This document shows positions 15,900-25,056 of a stretch of 64,000 bases of DNA, piece after piece. Within the stretch, counting starts at the first letter, position 1. The number at the start of each line of letters is the position of its first letter. The position numbers were made by a program, and so were the translations under genes. Source of the stretch: Paenibacillus silagei (GTDB lineage: Bacteria; Bacillota; Bacilli; Paenibacillales; Paenibacillaceae). The notes under the pieces are model-generated. The model saw only the letters and a program-made list of their open reading frames with translations, had not been told where the DNA came from and searched no databases. The stretch lies in assembly GCF_017874735.1 (NCBI RefSeq), contig NZ_JAGGLV010000001.1:372001-436000 (forward strand), given 5' to 3'.

Positions 15900-16991
15900 T
15901 CAGCCTTTGACTGAGCCGCCCATCAGACCCCGGACGAAATACTTTTGCAGCAGGAAGAAGATCGCCAGCGGCATCAGCATCGAGATAAAGGCTGCCGAGG
16001 TCAGCAGATGCCAGTCATTGCCGCGCGAGCCGACCAGATCGGCGATCTTCATCGACATGACCTGCACCGACGGCTGGTTCCCGATGAAGATCAGCGACAC
16101 CAGATAATCATTCCATACCCAGAGGAACTGGAAGATCCCGATGGAAGCGAGCGCGGGCACGGAGAGCGGCAGAATCAGTCTGCTGAAAATAGTAAAGTGG
16201 CTGGCGCCGTCAATAAAAGCCGATTCAAACAGATCCTTCGGCAGCTGGCTGATGAAGTTGTACATGAAGTACGTAACCAGCGGCAGCCCGAAGGCCGTAT
16301 GTGCCAGCCAGATTCCAAGATAACTGCCGTTCAGCCCAAGCGCCGTGTAATCCTTGAGGACCGGAATTAGCGCAACCTGAATCGGAATGACCAGCATCGC
16401 AATAATAATGACGAACAGCGTCTTGCGTCCGGGGAACCGTAACCAGGCGAAGGCATAGGCGGCAAAAGAGGCGATCAGCACCGGAATCACCGTCGCCGGA
16501 ACAGCAATCGTCAGTGTATTCCAGAACGCCTGCGACAATCCGCTCCCCTTTTGCACCGTTTCACTGCCGTCCGCTTCCTTGAGTGTGTACTCCTTGCCGG
16601 ACAGCACATTCTTATAGTTGTCGAGCGTGAGGTCAGGCACCGCCTGCCAGCCCTGCTCTTGCATATTCACCGTGCGTGCCCTGCGGTTCTCCCACATCAG
16701 GCGGCTGCCATCCGCCTTCACCCCTGCCTTGAGCTGTTCATCCGTATAGGTCTTGCCGTTCACCTCAATCGGCTCTCGCAGATCAACCTCCTTGGGAAGC
16801 TGCACCGTCTCGCCCGCTTTCCATTCCTGATGGGGGAACACCTTCCACCAGCCCGTCTGCAGAATATCCGCTGCGGGACGGAAGGAGGAGGCGAAGAGTC
16901 CGAAGGTCGGCAGAATCCAGAGGAAGCAGATGACGCCCAGAATCAGATTGACGGCCGTTTTGCTGCCCTTTTTTTTCTTGGTACCCACCAT
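15900..16991 (-). CDS. ABC sugar permease, AglG/MalG type
   Basis: A 363-residue inner-membrane component of an alpha-glucoside importer. It has one N-terminal helix (residues 12-32), a long extracytoplasmic insertion of about 110 residues typical of AglG-type permeases, then five helices. The cytoplasmic EAA loop that docks the ATPase reads ESAFIDGASHFTIFSRLILPL. Its start overlaps the stop of the upstream permease as TAATG, a sign of translational coupling. No ATPase gene is present; a shared MsmX-like ATPase is presumed. Confidence 0.9.
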   Translation of the reverse strand: MVGTKKKKGSKTAVNLILGVICFLWILPTFGLFASSFRPAADILQTGWWKVFPHQEWKAGETVQLPKEVDLREPIEVNGKTYTDEQLKAGVKADGSRLMWENRRARTVNMQEQGWQAVPDLTLDNYKNVLSGKEYTLKEADGSETVQKGSGLSQAFWNTLTIAVPATVIPVLIASFAAYAFAWLRFPGRKTLFVIIIAMLVIPIQVALIPVLKDYTALGLNGSYLGIWLAHTAFGLPLVTYFMYNFISQLPKDLFESAFIDGASHFTIFSRLILPLSVPALASIGIFQFLWVWNDYLVSLIFIGNQPSVQVMSMKIADLVGSRGNDWHLLTSAAFISMLMPLAIFFLLQKYFVRGLMGGSVKG

Positions 16992-18106
16992 TAGAATCCC
17001 CCCTGCTTGCGAAACTGCCGCAGATTAATAAGGATAACAGGCAATACCGCGATCAGGAGCACGATAGCCAGCGTAGAGCCGTAGCCGAAGTTGCGGTACA
17101 TGAAGAATTGTCGGTAGAACTGCGTCGCTACAACCTCTGTATCGTATTGACCGCCTGTCATCACCATGACAACGTCAAATATTTTCAGCGTAAAGACAAT
17201 AATCGTGGTGGTCACCGTCAGAATCGTCGTAGAGATGTAAGGAATCATGATGCCAAAAAAGATCTTCACCTCACCCGCGCCATCCACCCGTGCAGCCTCC
17301 AGAATATCCTCGGGCACTCCTTTGATGGCCGCTGAGAAAATAACCATCGCAAACCCCGTCTGCATCCAGATCAGAATGATAATAAGGAAGAAGTTGTTCC
17401 ATGGCTGCAGCATACTCGTCCACGCCTGCGGTTCACCGCCGAAATAAGTGACAATCGCATTCAGCAATCCAATCTGCTCATCGCCCGGCTGATAATAATA
17501 GACGAACTTCCAGATGACCCCGGCGGCAACAAAGGAAATGGCCATCGGCATGAAAATAATCGATTTGGCGATCCGCTCATAGCTGCTGCGGTCGGCAAGA
17601 ATGGCAATCAGCAGCCCGAAGCAGACACAGGCCAGCGTGCCCACGAACACCCAGAGCAGGTTGTTGCGCAGAGCCGTAGCCATCAGACGGTCGCTGAAGA
17701 TGGCGGCGTAATTGCTGAGTCCGACGAACTTCTCGGAGGAAGCGTTGAAGAAGCTTAAGTACAGCGTCCGCAGGGCAGGCAGAATCAGCAGCCAACCGAG
17801 AATAAGGACAGCCGGTCCGACAAAAACATATGGCAGCACCTTCCTGCGGACATGGTCCGGGTACTGCTCCACGGCCCAGGTCAAGGTGTAGTAGATCAGA
17901 TATACGCCCAGCACGCCCCACAACACTGCGAGCACCGCTGTCAACAGCGGTTGAAGCGTTGAATCGCGGAAAAACAGGAAAATCAGCCCGTTGACCACAA
18001 TATTCGCAAGCAAGACGCCCAGCGATAGCAGGACTGCCCTGCCGCTGATTCTCTGATTGGCCTGCGCCCCGGCGGCACCCGGTTCCGGCCTTATTTGTGC
18101 ATCCAT
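16991..18106 (-). CDS. ABC sugar permease, AglF/MalF type
   Basis: A 371-residue permease with about eight membrane helices and the EAA loop LEAARVDGAGEVKIFFGIMIP. ATG 18106 lies 7 bp after TAGGAGGA, so the longer upstream frame is not used. It pairs with the following permease and the solute-binding lipoprotein upstream (136 bp gap). Family likeness is to trehalose/maltose/alpha-glucoside importers. Confidence 0.9.
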   Translation of the reverse strand: MDAQIRPEPGAAGAQANQRISGRAVLLSLGVLLANIVVNGLIFLFFRDSTLQPLLTAVLAVLWGVLGVYLIYYTLTWAVEQYPDHVRRKVLPYVFVGPAVLILGWLLILPALRTLYLSFFNASSEKFVGLSNYAAIFSDRLMATALRNNLLWVFVGTLACVCFGLLIAILADRSSYERIAKSIIFMPMAISFVAAGVIWKFVYYYQPGDEQIGLLNAIVTYFGGEPQAWTSMLQPWNNFFLIIILIWMQTGFAMVIFSAAIKGVPEDILEAARVDGAGEVKIFFGIMIPYISTTILTVTTTIIVFTLKIFDVVMVMTGGQYDTEVVATQFYRQFFMYRNFGYGSTLAIVLLIAVLPVILINLRQFRKQGGF

Positions 18107-18242
18107 ATCGGTTCCTCCTATAGGCTCTGTTAGAGCAGAGCCCTCTTCATAAGCACCCGTTACCACCAGCTGAGGGGCAGGCCTGATTGCTCAAGACCGC
18201 CCCTTCAACCTCTTGGTGTCTAAGTCCCGTGCTGCCTGCTTC

Positions 18243-19685
18243 TTAGTTCTTCCAGCCTGACTGAATCTGCTCCAGGGCCTGATCCAGCGTAGCCGTTCCG
18301 CTCACATAGTCAGTCATGCCCTTCCAGAAGGTACCTGCACCCACCTTGCCTGGCATCAGGTCCGAGCCATCGAAGCGCAGGGTCGAAGCATCCTGCACCA
18401 GCTTCGCCATCCGGCGGTCGGATTCGGACTGGTACCAATCCAGGGAAGCATCATTCATCGGGGCAATGACACCGCCGGATTGCACCCAGCTTTTGATCGA
18501 TTCGCCAGTAGTGAAGAACTCCATTACAGCGCGTACTTCAGGGCGGTCATTGAACATAGCGTAGATGTCGCCTGCCACCAGGACCGGCTTGCCGTACTGC
18601 TCATCAATCGGCGGAAGATAGAACCAGTCATAGTCTGTATCCACCTTGGCCGTTTCCGGGAAGAAGCTGGTAATGAAGTTCCCCATCAGGTTGAACCAGG
18701 CTTTGGGCGGATTCTCGAACATCGGCTTCGGAGCATCGCCAAATGCAGTAGTGACAATGGATTTAGCACCGCCGTAGACATAATCCTTATTCATCCAGAT
18801 CTTGGACATCACTTCCACCGCGTTCTTCACTTCCGGCGAGGTGAACGGAAGCTCACCGCTTACCCACTTGTCGTAATTCTCAGGCGTCGTGGTCCGCAGC
18901 ATGATGTTCTCTACCCAGTCGGTTGCCGCCCAGCCGGTTGCCGCGCCGCTCTCGATGCCGATCGCCCAGGCAGGATCACCGTCTTTGGCGATTTGCTCCG
19001 TCAGGGCCATCATTTCATCCCAAGTCTGCGGAACCGTGTATCCCGCTTCGTCAAATTGCTTCTTCGGATACCAGACCAGGCTCTTCACATTGCTGCGGTT
19101 CCAGATCCCGGCCATAATCTTGCCATCCTTGCCGTCCATGGTGGACATATCCAGCCAGCTCTTATTGTAATTGGCCGTCAGCTTCGCCTGATCCAGCACC
19201 CCGGTCAGATCAATGACCTTGCCGGTCTTGGCAATAGAGGCCAGCAGGCCCGGCTGCGGGAAGTCCGCGATATCCGGCGCATTGCCGCCATCGACCCGGA
19301 TATTAATCGTAGCTTCGAATTCCTTGGAGCCTTCGTATTGAATATCAATGCCGGTTTTCTCTTCAAATTCCTTAATGCTGCTCTCGAACTTCACCTGGTC
19401 CGCATCGACAAACGGGCCGAACATCGTGACCTTCGTGCCTTTGTATTCACCCTTCATCGCCAAGTCCAACGGGCTGCCTGCCGCAGCGGGATCAGGACTA
19501 TCTGTTGATGCTGCGTTGTTATCTGCCGAAGGTGCTGCTGTTGGCGCTTCTGTAGCCGCCGGGGCCTGCGTTGGTGCAGCGTTGTTATTGCCGCCGCAGC
19601 CGCTAAGCATCATGGTGAAGGATAGACACAGCACCATCGCAAGTGACAGTTTACGTGCTGGAGCTTTCTTCATTGTTTCATACAT
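18243..19685 (-). CDS. Extracellular alpha-glucoside-binding lipoprotein, AglE-like
   Basis: A 480-residue ABC substrate-binding protein. A lipoprotein signal peptide ends in LSGCGG (cysteine near residue 30), followed by a low-complexity Ala/Thr/Pro/Asn linker to about residue 72 and a cluster B-type sugar-binding fold (TKVTMFGPFVDADQ, GGNAPDIADFPQPG, WNRSNVKSLVWYPKKQFDEAG). First gene of the importer operon. The ATG at 19685 follows AAAGGGG; an in-frame ATG four codons on is less well placed. Operon context predicts an alpha-linked glucose disaccharide. Confidence 0.9.
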   Translation of the reverse strand: MYETMKKAPARKLSLAMVLCLSFTMMLSGCGGNNNAAPTQAPAATEAPTAAPSADNNAASTDSPDPAAAGSPLDLAMKGEYKGTKVTMFGPFVDADQVKFESSIKEFEEKTGIDIQYEGSKEFEATINIRVDGGNAPDIADFPQPGLLASIAKTGKVIDLTGVLDQAKLTANYNKSWLDMSTMDGKDGKIMAGIWNRSNVKSLVWYPKKQFDEAGYTVPQTWDEMMALTEQIAKDGDPAWAIGIESGAATGWAATDWVENIMLRTTTPENYDKWVSGELPFTSPEVKNAVEVMSKIWMNKDYVYGGAKSIVTTAFGDAPKPMFENPPKAWFNLMGNFITSFFPETAKVDTDYDWFYLPPIDEQYGKPVLVAGDIYAMFNDRPEVRAVMEFFTTGESIKSWVQSGGVIAPMNDASLDWYQSESDRRMAKLVQDASTLRFDGSDLMPGKVGAGTFWKGMTDYVSGTATLDQALEQIQSGWKN

Positions 19686-19846
19686 CCCCTTTAATTGTTT
19701 TTAGAGACTGCATTGAACCAGCTTCATTACCGGAATCCGTTCCGGCAGAGCAGTAACCCACCTCCTTAACCTAATTCACGGACAACAGGCGCCCACACCC
19801 ATTAACACCGCTAATTCAAACGTACATTCTCCATATCCCACAATAA

Positions 19847-19860
19847 TGTATGCGCTTCCA
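19847..19860. promoter_or_regulatory. Possible catabolite-responsive element (cre)
   Basis: TGTATGCGCTTCCA departs from the cre consensus TGWAARCGYTWNCA at one position and lies in the control region of the glucoside operon. A related TATGCGCTTACATT occurs at 21168, upstream of the LacI gene. CcpA repression would make sense for this operon, but the match is not perfect. Confidence 0.4.
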
Positions 19861-19892
19861 TTAGTCAGTTAGTACCTTCTTCAGTGGGTACG

Positions 19893-19916
19893 GTTCCTGA
19901 AACGGTTCCCGAAACG
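19893..19916. promoter_or_regulatory. Tandem 12-bp operator-like repeat upstream of the glucoside operon
   Basis: GTTCCTGAAACG (19893-19904) is followed directly by GTTCCCGAAACG (19905-19916); each half has weak dyad symmetry (GTTYC/GGAAC). The location about 210 bp upstream of the solute-binding gene fits a regulator binding site. Confidence 0.4.
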
Positions 19917-19944
19917 ATTAGCTCACATTCCTCTAACGCGTCAC

Positions 19945-19962
19945 TCTGAAAAGCTTTTCAGA
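19945..19962. promoter_or_regulatory. 18-bp palindrome, candidate LacI operator copy 1
   Basis: TCTGAAAAGCTTTTCAGA is perfectly symmetric. Its core GAAAAGCTTTTC recurs at 21111-21122 ahead of the LacI gene start, so the two flank the regulator gene. LacI-family operators are typically symmetric around a central pair such as this one. Confidence 0.55.
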
Positions 19963-20028
19963 AGAGTGTAAAGAAACCGTGCTGCCCTATCCCCAGGCAG
20001 CCGTGCTTCAGCCCGCAGGAACTACATC

Positions 20029-21033
20029 TCATTTCTCACGCGAGGATTCTCTTACGATTAGCTTATGCTCCATCTTCTCTTTCATGACAGCCACCTTGCC
20101 CGTGGTCAGCAATTCATGCAGCTTCTCGGCCGCCCGGTACCCCAGCTGATAGATAGGCTGTGCGATTGTTGTCAGCTTCGGAATGAACATCCCCGACATC
20201 CGCAGATTGTCGAAGCCGATGACCGACACTTGCCCGGGAACCAGAATATTGCGGTCCTTTAAGTAAGAGATCGTTCCCATGGCGAACTCATCCGCTACAC
20301 AGAATACAGCTGTTAATTCCGGATATTCAGTGAACAGCTCGTGCGTTGCCTGATAGGCGTGTTCAAAGCGGTGGTTCGCGTACTTGATTTTCCCGATATT
20401 ACGCTCCAGCCCCGATTCGCTCAAGGCTCTCACGAATCCCGCCATCCGCGGTGGTCCGGACACCGAATTATCATGATTGAAGCCGATCATCCCAATCTCT
20501 TGGTGCCCCAACTCAATCAGGAATTTCACAGCATCATACGCCGCCTGCTCATCATCCACCTCGACCGACGCTACCTCATACTCATCGGAATGGGAAGAGA
20601 CCAGCACGAATGGGATTCGGCAGCCTATAAGCTTCTCATAATACTCAGGGTGCAGAATATCACTGGCGAACACAACACCATCCACCTGCTTCTCATGAAA
20701 AGTATCCATATAGGACAATGTCCGCTCCTTGTCACGGTCTGTATTGCAGATCATCAGACTGTAACCGAGCTTAATGCAGGCATCCTGCATTCCCCGGATC
20801 ACCCCTGCGAAATACAGGTTCTCAATATCGGGAATGAGTAGCCCAAGAGTGAATGACTTCCTGTAAATTAACCCCCGTGCGAATGCATTAGGCTGATACT
20901 TGAGCTCTTCTATCGCTTCAATGACCCGGCTGCGCTTACTCTCCACGACCGTATCCGGGGCATTCATTACACGGGACACAGTGCTGATGGATACTCCGGC
21001 CATCTTGGCAACATCTCTGATTGTTGGCTTCAT
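20029..21033 (-). CDS. LacI-family regulator of the alpha-glucoside operon
   Basis: A 334-residue LacI/GalR protein with N-terminal helix-turn-helix (TIRDVAKMAGVSISTVSRVM), hinge (YQPNAFARGLIYRKS) and sugar-binding core ending in LTTIAQPIYQLGYRAAEKL. It is the gene immediately upstream of the importer operon, on the same strand with a 343-bp gap that carries operator-like sequences. Identical palindromic cores upstream of itself (21111) and upstream of the operon (19948) suggest autoregulation and operon control. Confidence 0.9.
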   Translation of the reverse strand: MKPTIRDVAKMAGVSISTVSRVMNAPDTVVESKRSRVIEAIEELKYQPNAFARGLIYRKSFTLGLLIPDIENLYFAGVIRGMQDACIKLGYSLMICNTDRDKERTLSYMDTFHEKQVDGVVFASDILHPEYYEKLIGCRIPFVLVSSHSDEYEVASVEVDDEQAAYDAVKFLIELGHQEIGMIGFNHDNSVSGPPRMAGFVRALSESGLERNIGKIKYANHRFEHAYQATHELFTEYPELTAVFCVADEFAMGTISYLKDRNILVPGQVSVIGFDNLRMSGMFIPKLTTIAQPIYQLGYRAAEKLHELLTTGKVAVMKEKMEHKLIVRESSREK

Positions 21034-21110
21034 AGTCTGACTTCCTTCTTGATTCTTTTAGCCCGAAACGTGTGCCCTCCTTATCAGGATTGGCCTAGCC
21101 GCTTAAGTTA

Positions 21111-21122
21111 GAAAAGCTTTTC
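21111..21122. promoter_or_regulatory. Candidate LacI operator copy 2
   Basis: GAAAAGCTTTTC, identical to the core of the palindrome at 19945-19962, lies 78 bp upstream of the LacI gene start. The rest of the 21034-21414 intergenic region also holds an ACGGTT-GT-AACCGT inverted repeat (21204-21217) and a TATAAT box at 21336-21341 that probably belongs to the divergent monooxygenase gene. Confidence 0.5.
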
Positions 21123-21414
21123 AAAGCGATTATAGCAAGGCTCCCTTAAATTGGCAAGCAAATTGTTATGCGCTTACATTTTTGTCCACTGAGCTCTTGC
21201 TGTACGGTTGTAACCGTCCAAATTCAGTCCAAATACTCCAAATTCATCCCTTCAGTAACTGGACCTTTCTCCCTTCACACTCCCTCTCCCCGTAATGCCG
21301 CTTACTTAAAGTGTGTAAATTATATTATTTCATGTTATAATTGGCGGGTATATTGATTCATGGCTGCAAATAATGCTACTGATGCGGAATGCATCTACTA
21401 TAGGAGGGATTCAT

Positions 21415-22425
21415 GTGAAGCAATTGCACGACATACCATTCTCCGTACTGGATTTAGCCCCTATCCGGGAGGGCGGAACGGCGGCGGATTCTTTTCATAA
21501 CACCCTTGATTTGGCTCGTCATGCTGAGAAATGGGGGTATAACCGTTACTGGCTGGCAGAGCATCATAATATGACCGGCATTGCCAGCTCCGCCACCTCC
21601 GTTGTTATCGGACATGTCGCAGCCGGAACTAAGACCATCCGCGTGGGTTCAGGCGGCATCATGCTCTCCAACCACGCACCGCTGGTGATTGCTGAGCAAT
21701 TCGGCACGCTGGAGTCTCTGTATCCGGGACGGATAGATCTGGGTCTGGGCAGAGCCCCCGGCTCCGACCAGGCAGCCGCCAGAGCACTGCGCCGCAGTCT
21801 CGGCAGCGATGGCAGTGAATTCCCTGAGCAGCTTAGCGAGCTGCGGGCGTATTTCGACCCCGAAGGATCAGGCTCCCGTCCGGCCGGTGTCCGCGCCGTG
21901 CCCGGTGAAGGACTGAATATCCCGATCTGGCTGCTTGGCTCCAGCGGCTTCAGCGCTCAGCTTGCGGGCCAGTTGGGTCTGCCTTTTGCTTTTGCCAGCC
22001 ACTTTGCCCCGGATTATCTGCTGCCGGCCCTGCATCTGTACCGCACCAGCTTCAAGCCATCAGCAGTACTCGACAAGCCTTATGTTATGGTGGGTCTGGG
22101 AATTACGGCAGCGGATACGGTGGAGGAAGCGCGCAGACTTGCCACTTCCCAGCAGCAGCAATTCCTGAACATTATTCGTGGCCGCACCGGCAAGCTCCAG
22201 CCGCCTGTAGACAGTCTGGACGGAATCTGGACCTCCCAGGAGAAAGCACTGCTTATGAGCAAACAGCAATACTCCATTGCGGGCGACCAGGCCCTGATCG
22301 AAGAGCGGCTGCTCCAGATTCTCGAAGAGACGGGTGCCGATGAGTGGATTATCGCTTCACAGATCTATGATCACTCTGCCCGCCTGCATTCGTATGAGCT
22401 TGTGGCCGACCTGTTGAAGAAGTAA
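21415..22425 (+). CDS. LLM-class flavin-dependent oxidoreductase (luciferase-like, MsnO8 type)
   Basis: A 336-residue bacterial-luciferase-like TIM-barrel protein. Conserved segments include [12 protein letters not shown] at the N-terminus, [47 protein letters not shown] and [14 protein letters not shown]. The family uses reduced FMN and oxygen; physiological substrates are mostly unknown. The GTG at 21415 lies 6 bp after TAGGAGGG and is preferred over an upstream in-frame start. Single-gene unit, divergent from the LacI gene. Confidence 0.9.
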   Translation: MKQLHDIPFSVLDLAPIREGGTAADSFHNTLDLARHAEKWGYNRYWLAEHHNMTGIASSATSVVIGHVAAGTKTIRVGSGGIMLSNHAPLVIAEQFGTLESLYPGRIDLGLGRAPGSDQAAARALRRSLGSDGSEFPEQLSELRAYFDPEGSGSRPAGVRAVPGEGLNIPIWLLGSSGFSAQLAGQLGLPFAFASHFAPDYLLPALHLYRTSFKPSAVLDKPYVMVGLGITAADTVEEARRLATSQQQQFLNIIRGRTGKLQPPVDSLDGIWTSQEKALLMSKQQYSIAGDQALIEERLLQILEETGADEWIIASQIYDHSARLHSYELVADLLKK

Positions 22426-22534
22426 TAAGGCCGTAGTAGCTCATCAGATTTAAAATAGTGGAGCAGAAGCAATTACCTTTCAAATTACATCTTTTCCAAG
22501 CGGGGATTGTTCTTCAGGGGCGTTTGGCTTAGCG

Positions 22535-22717
22535 TAACGGACTGAGGTGCTCTTATTTGGGAAGAAAGTCGCCAACTGGGCGAGTAACGGACTCCATGGG
22601 CCTTATCCTTTACACTTCGGCTCCAAAACGTCTCTTAGGGAGACAATAAGGCCGCCTGAGTCCGTTACGCTGCAAAAAGTGGCGTTTTCGTGGGGATAAG
22701 GTCTCTCCGGTCCGTTA
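22535..22717. repeat. Second intergenic array of two forward and two inverted copies, period 50 bp
   Basis: The 22-bp element begins TAACGGACY and ends CTTAT, usually CCTTAT. Forward copies are at 22535-22556 and 22585-22606; inverted copies (ATAAGG to GTCCGTTA) at 22646-22667 and 22696-22717. Each pair is exactly 50 bp apart. The layout is the same as the 12141-12329 array although the sequence is unrelated. Nested pairing would give a hairpin of about 180 nt. It lies about 110 bp after the monooxygenase gene. Confidence 0.88.
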
Positions 22718-22802
22718 GATTTCGGGGTGGAGTTTAACAAGCTTATCCACCCTTTTAAACCTGACACTGTACTAGTCTGATTACTGCCCAGTCTATATAT
22801 TC

Positions 22803-22852
22803 AGCCCATTTAACTACCTATGGAGAACTCCATTGAGGTAGCTGAATGGGCT
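22803..22852. terminator. Long imperfect hairpin, probable terminator
   Basis: AGCCCATT (22803-22810) pairs with AATGGGCT (22845-22852), CTACCT with AGGTAG, and ATGGAG with CTCCAT at the tip, giving about 20 pairs with small internal loops. ATTTTAG follows. It is about 380 bp past the monooxygenase stop, so it would end a transcript that includes the repeat array, or it may be an independent structured element. The AT-rich stretch 22860-23090 beyond it shows no gene. Confidence 0.55.
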
Positions 22853-23092
22853 ATTTTAGTCTTGCAGCAAAAGACAAATGTGTTCGGTGTAGAAATGATG
22901 GAGCCGAGCCTTTCCAGATCAAATTGTTCTTTATAAAATACAAAATCAACTAATATATAGAGAAATAATGAGTTAACAGCAGTAAAAATTAAATAAATGC
23001 CGTTATGTTATAATAAACGCCCCAATTCATTCACTTAAAGTATCTTTTTCGGTTTTTCTTTATGCCCATTTGAGATTATACTGTAATTAATA

Positions 23093-23106
23093 TTCGTTAT
23101 AACGAA
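23093..23106. promoter_or_regulatory. 14-bp palindrome upstream of the sortase locus
   Basis: TTCGTTATAACGAA is a perfect palindrome 209 bp upstream of the surface-protein start. A TATAAT-containing sequence lies nearby at about 23008. It resembles a regulator site, but the protein that would bind it cannot be named. Confidence 0.35.
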
Positions 23107-23314
23107 CGGCAGTGTATTTTTACCATTCCGCCTCATTCACGCACGTCAGGCACATCCAGATCCGTTCGCACTCATTCTGATTTATATCATCGCTTTAATT
23201 AGTAGTAGTTCTTCAAGAAACTACTTTATTCGACAAACTATGATTTAGAAGGGCGAACCGGGGCGGATTGTGGCTGGTGGCTGCCGAAGGTCTGCACAGG
23301 AAGGGGCGGGGAGA

Positions 23315-24289
23315 GTGAAGAAGAGACATACATCTATAATTGGCGCGTATATTTTGGCCGTTCTGGCAGGTGTAATCTGGCATGCCGGAGGGGTCAGCGC
23401 TGAGGATACGATCAAGCTCACTGTCAACTCACATACGACCAGTACGGCAACCATGAACAACATGCAGCCGGGAGATACGATGGCTTCGGATTATAAGATT
23501 ATCAATGACGGAAATGATCCGTTCGATTATGCAGTAGCCTTTCAGTTCCGCTCCGGGGACGCAGATCTGTACAATATCCTGCAAATGACCCTGCAAAAAG
23601 AGGGAGTAATCCTCTACTCAGGGGTAATGAGCGAGGCCCCGGGGGTAGTGACCATCGGCTCGCTCGCCGGAGGGGAAGAGGAAGCGATCGAAATGAAGGT
23701 ATTGTTCCCGCCGGAGGCAGGCAACGAGTTCCAGGAGAAGACGGTAAGTGTCGCCTTTGAATTCACTGCCACAGCAGAGCCTGCGCCTACAGCCGGGCCG
23801 ACTTCTACACCTCAACCCACAGATACGCCAACGGCTGCAGTAACGCCTATGCCTACGTCAACGCCGGGGTCCACCAGCAGCCCTGGCAGTACGCCGCCTG
23901 CTGCAACAACAGTCCCTACAGCCTCACCGGCCGGCAGTGCATCGCCTGGCAGTTCAGCAGCGCCATCACAGGCACCGGCAACTGCTACGGCAGCACCGGA
24001 TGGAGTGAGCGTAAGCGAGGAGCCTGTTCCGCTAGGGGCGGGAGAGGAAGACGGCGGCAACCGTCCGTCCGCGACTCCGGATTCCGGAGCCGCTGCACTT
24101 GGCAGCACACCAGCCCCTTCACCAGGGAAGGAGGTCAACCTCACTGATGATGCGCTTCCGCTGGGCGGGCCGGAGGAAGACGGCAGACTGCCCGACACAG
24201 CCAGCCCTTGGTACAATCTGATTGCGGCCAGCCTGGTTGTCGCCATGATTAGTGTGCTTGTACTCCGCAGGCTGGGCCAGAAGAAGTAA
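23315..24289 (+). CDS. LPDTA-motif surface protein with TasA/CalY-like domain (class D sortase substrate)
   Basis: A 324-residue exported protein. After the signal peptide (KKRHTSIIGAYILAVLAGVIWHAGGVSA) comes a beta-rich domain of about 120 residues resembling the camelysin/TasA family (PGDTMASDYKIINDGNDPFDYAVAF). A stalk of about 130 residues rich in Thr, Ser, Pro and Ala follows. The end is a sorting signal: LPDTA (about 291), a hydrophobic helix and RRLGQKK. The LPDTA form suits class D sortases, and the next gene is one. GTG 23315 follows AAGGGGCGGGG. Probably wall-anchored or a fibre subunit; the TasA/CalY likeness is moderate. Confidence 0.8.
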   Translation: MKKRHTSIIGAYILAVLAGVIWHAGGVSAEDTIKLTVNSHTTSTATMNNMQPGDTMASDYKIINDGNDPFDYAVAFQFRSGDADLYNILQMTLQKEGVILYSGVMSEAPGVVTIGSLAGGEEEAIEMKVLFPPEAGNEFQEKTVSVAFEFTATAEPAPTAGPTSTPQPTDTPTAAVTPMPTSTPGSTSSPGSTPPAATTVPTASPAGSASPGSSAAPSQAPATATAAPDGVSVSEEPVPLGAGEEDGGNRPSATPDSGAAALGSTPAPSPGKEVNLTDDALPLGGPEEDGRLPDTASPWYNLIAASLVVAMISVLVLRRLGQKK

Positions 24290-24317
24290 CTTTATGTATA
24301 TGTAAGGAGGAGAGAGC

Positions 24318-24998
24318 ATGAAGATACGCAGCGGGTTCACTTTAGCCGTCAAGCTGATCTTCCTGCTCTCCTTGTGCGTTATGCTATATTCCGCCTTCCA
24401 GATCCTCAAAGCGCCCGCCGAAGCCCGCGAAGCCCTGAGTATCTGGGACAAAAAGAGGGAGGAAGCCCAGCTTCCCGTAAGTTCCGAAGAAGAAACGCCG
24501 CTTCCTGAAGGTATGATCAGCAGCGCAGAATCACCAACAGGCGACAAACTTGCTTATATAGCAGGAGAGGTAATCGGGGAGATCTATTTTCCGAAGCTTA
24601 AAAAGCGGGTCGCCATTCTGGAGGGAACCGGACGGGCGGAGCTTAAGCGGGGCGCCGGACACGATGAGGCAAGTGCCGCCCCGGGCGCCTCAGGCAACAG
24701 CGTGCTGGCCGGACACCGTGATACCGTCTTCCGCAGTCTCGGCGAGCTGGAGACCGGAGACCGGCTTGAGCTTGCTACAGCGGAAGGCACTTTTACCTAT
24801 GAAGTCACCGGGAGCCGGATTGTTGACGGAGATACGCGGGGAGCGATTAAGCCCAGCAGAGACCCCGTACTCACCTTGATTACCTGTTACCCATTCTCTT
24901 ATGTAGGCGCAGCGCCCGAGCGCTACCTGCTCTCGGCCAAGCTAGTCTCCAGCCAGCCTCCATCCCCTTTCACTCCTCACCCTCCGCCTAAAGTATGA
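24318..24998 (+). CDS. srtD: Class D sortase
   Basis: A 226-residue sortase transpeptidase with an N-terminal membrane anchor (about residues 10-30) and the beta-barrel catalytic domain from about residue 85. The catalytic triad is visible: His in SVLAGHRDT (about 132), Cys in LTLITCYPF (about 190) and Arg in APERYLL (about 203). TLITCYP is the class D signature. It starts 28 bp after the LPDTA protein with a strong AAGGAGG site, so the pair forms a dedicated enzyme-substrate operon. Confidence 0.92.
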   Translation: MKIRSGFTLAVKLIFLLSLCVMLYSAFQILKAPAEAREALSIWDKKREEAQLPVSSEEETPLPEGMISSAESPTGDKLAYIAGEVIGEIYFPKLKKRVAILEGTGRAELKRGAGHDEASAAPGASGNSVLAGHRDTVFRSLGELETGDRLELATAEGTFTYEVTGSRIVDGDTRGAIKPSRDPVLTLITCYPFSYVGAAPERYLLSAKLVSSQPPSPFTPHPPPKV

Positions 24999-25056
24999 GA
25001 CCCGGGCCGGATCGTGATAATATAGACATACGAAGCTGAAGAGGAGATGACCCGCA

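Noticed and set aside
23041..23110. Attachment site or origin suggested by the AT-rich stretch and palindrome
   Set aside because: No DnaA-box cluster, integrase or direct-repeat pair nearby; an operator is the simpler reading.
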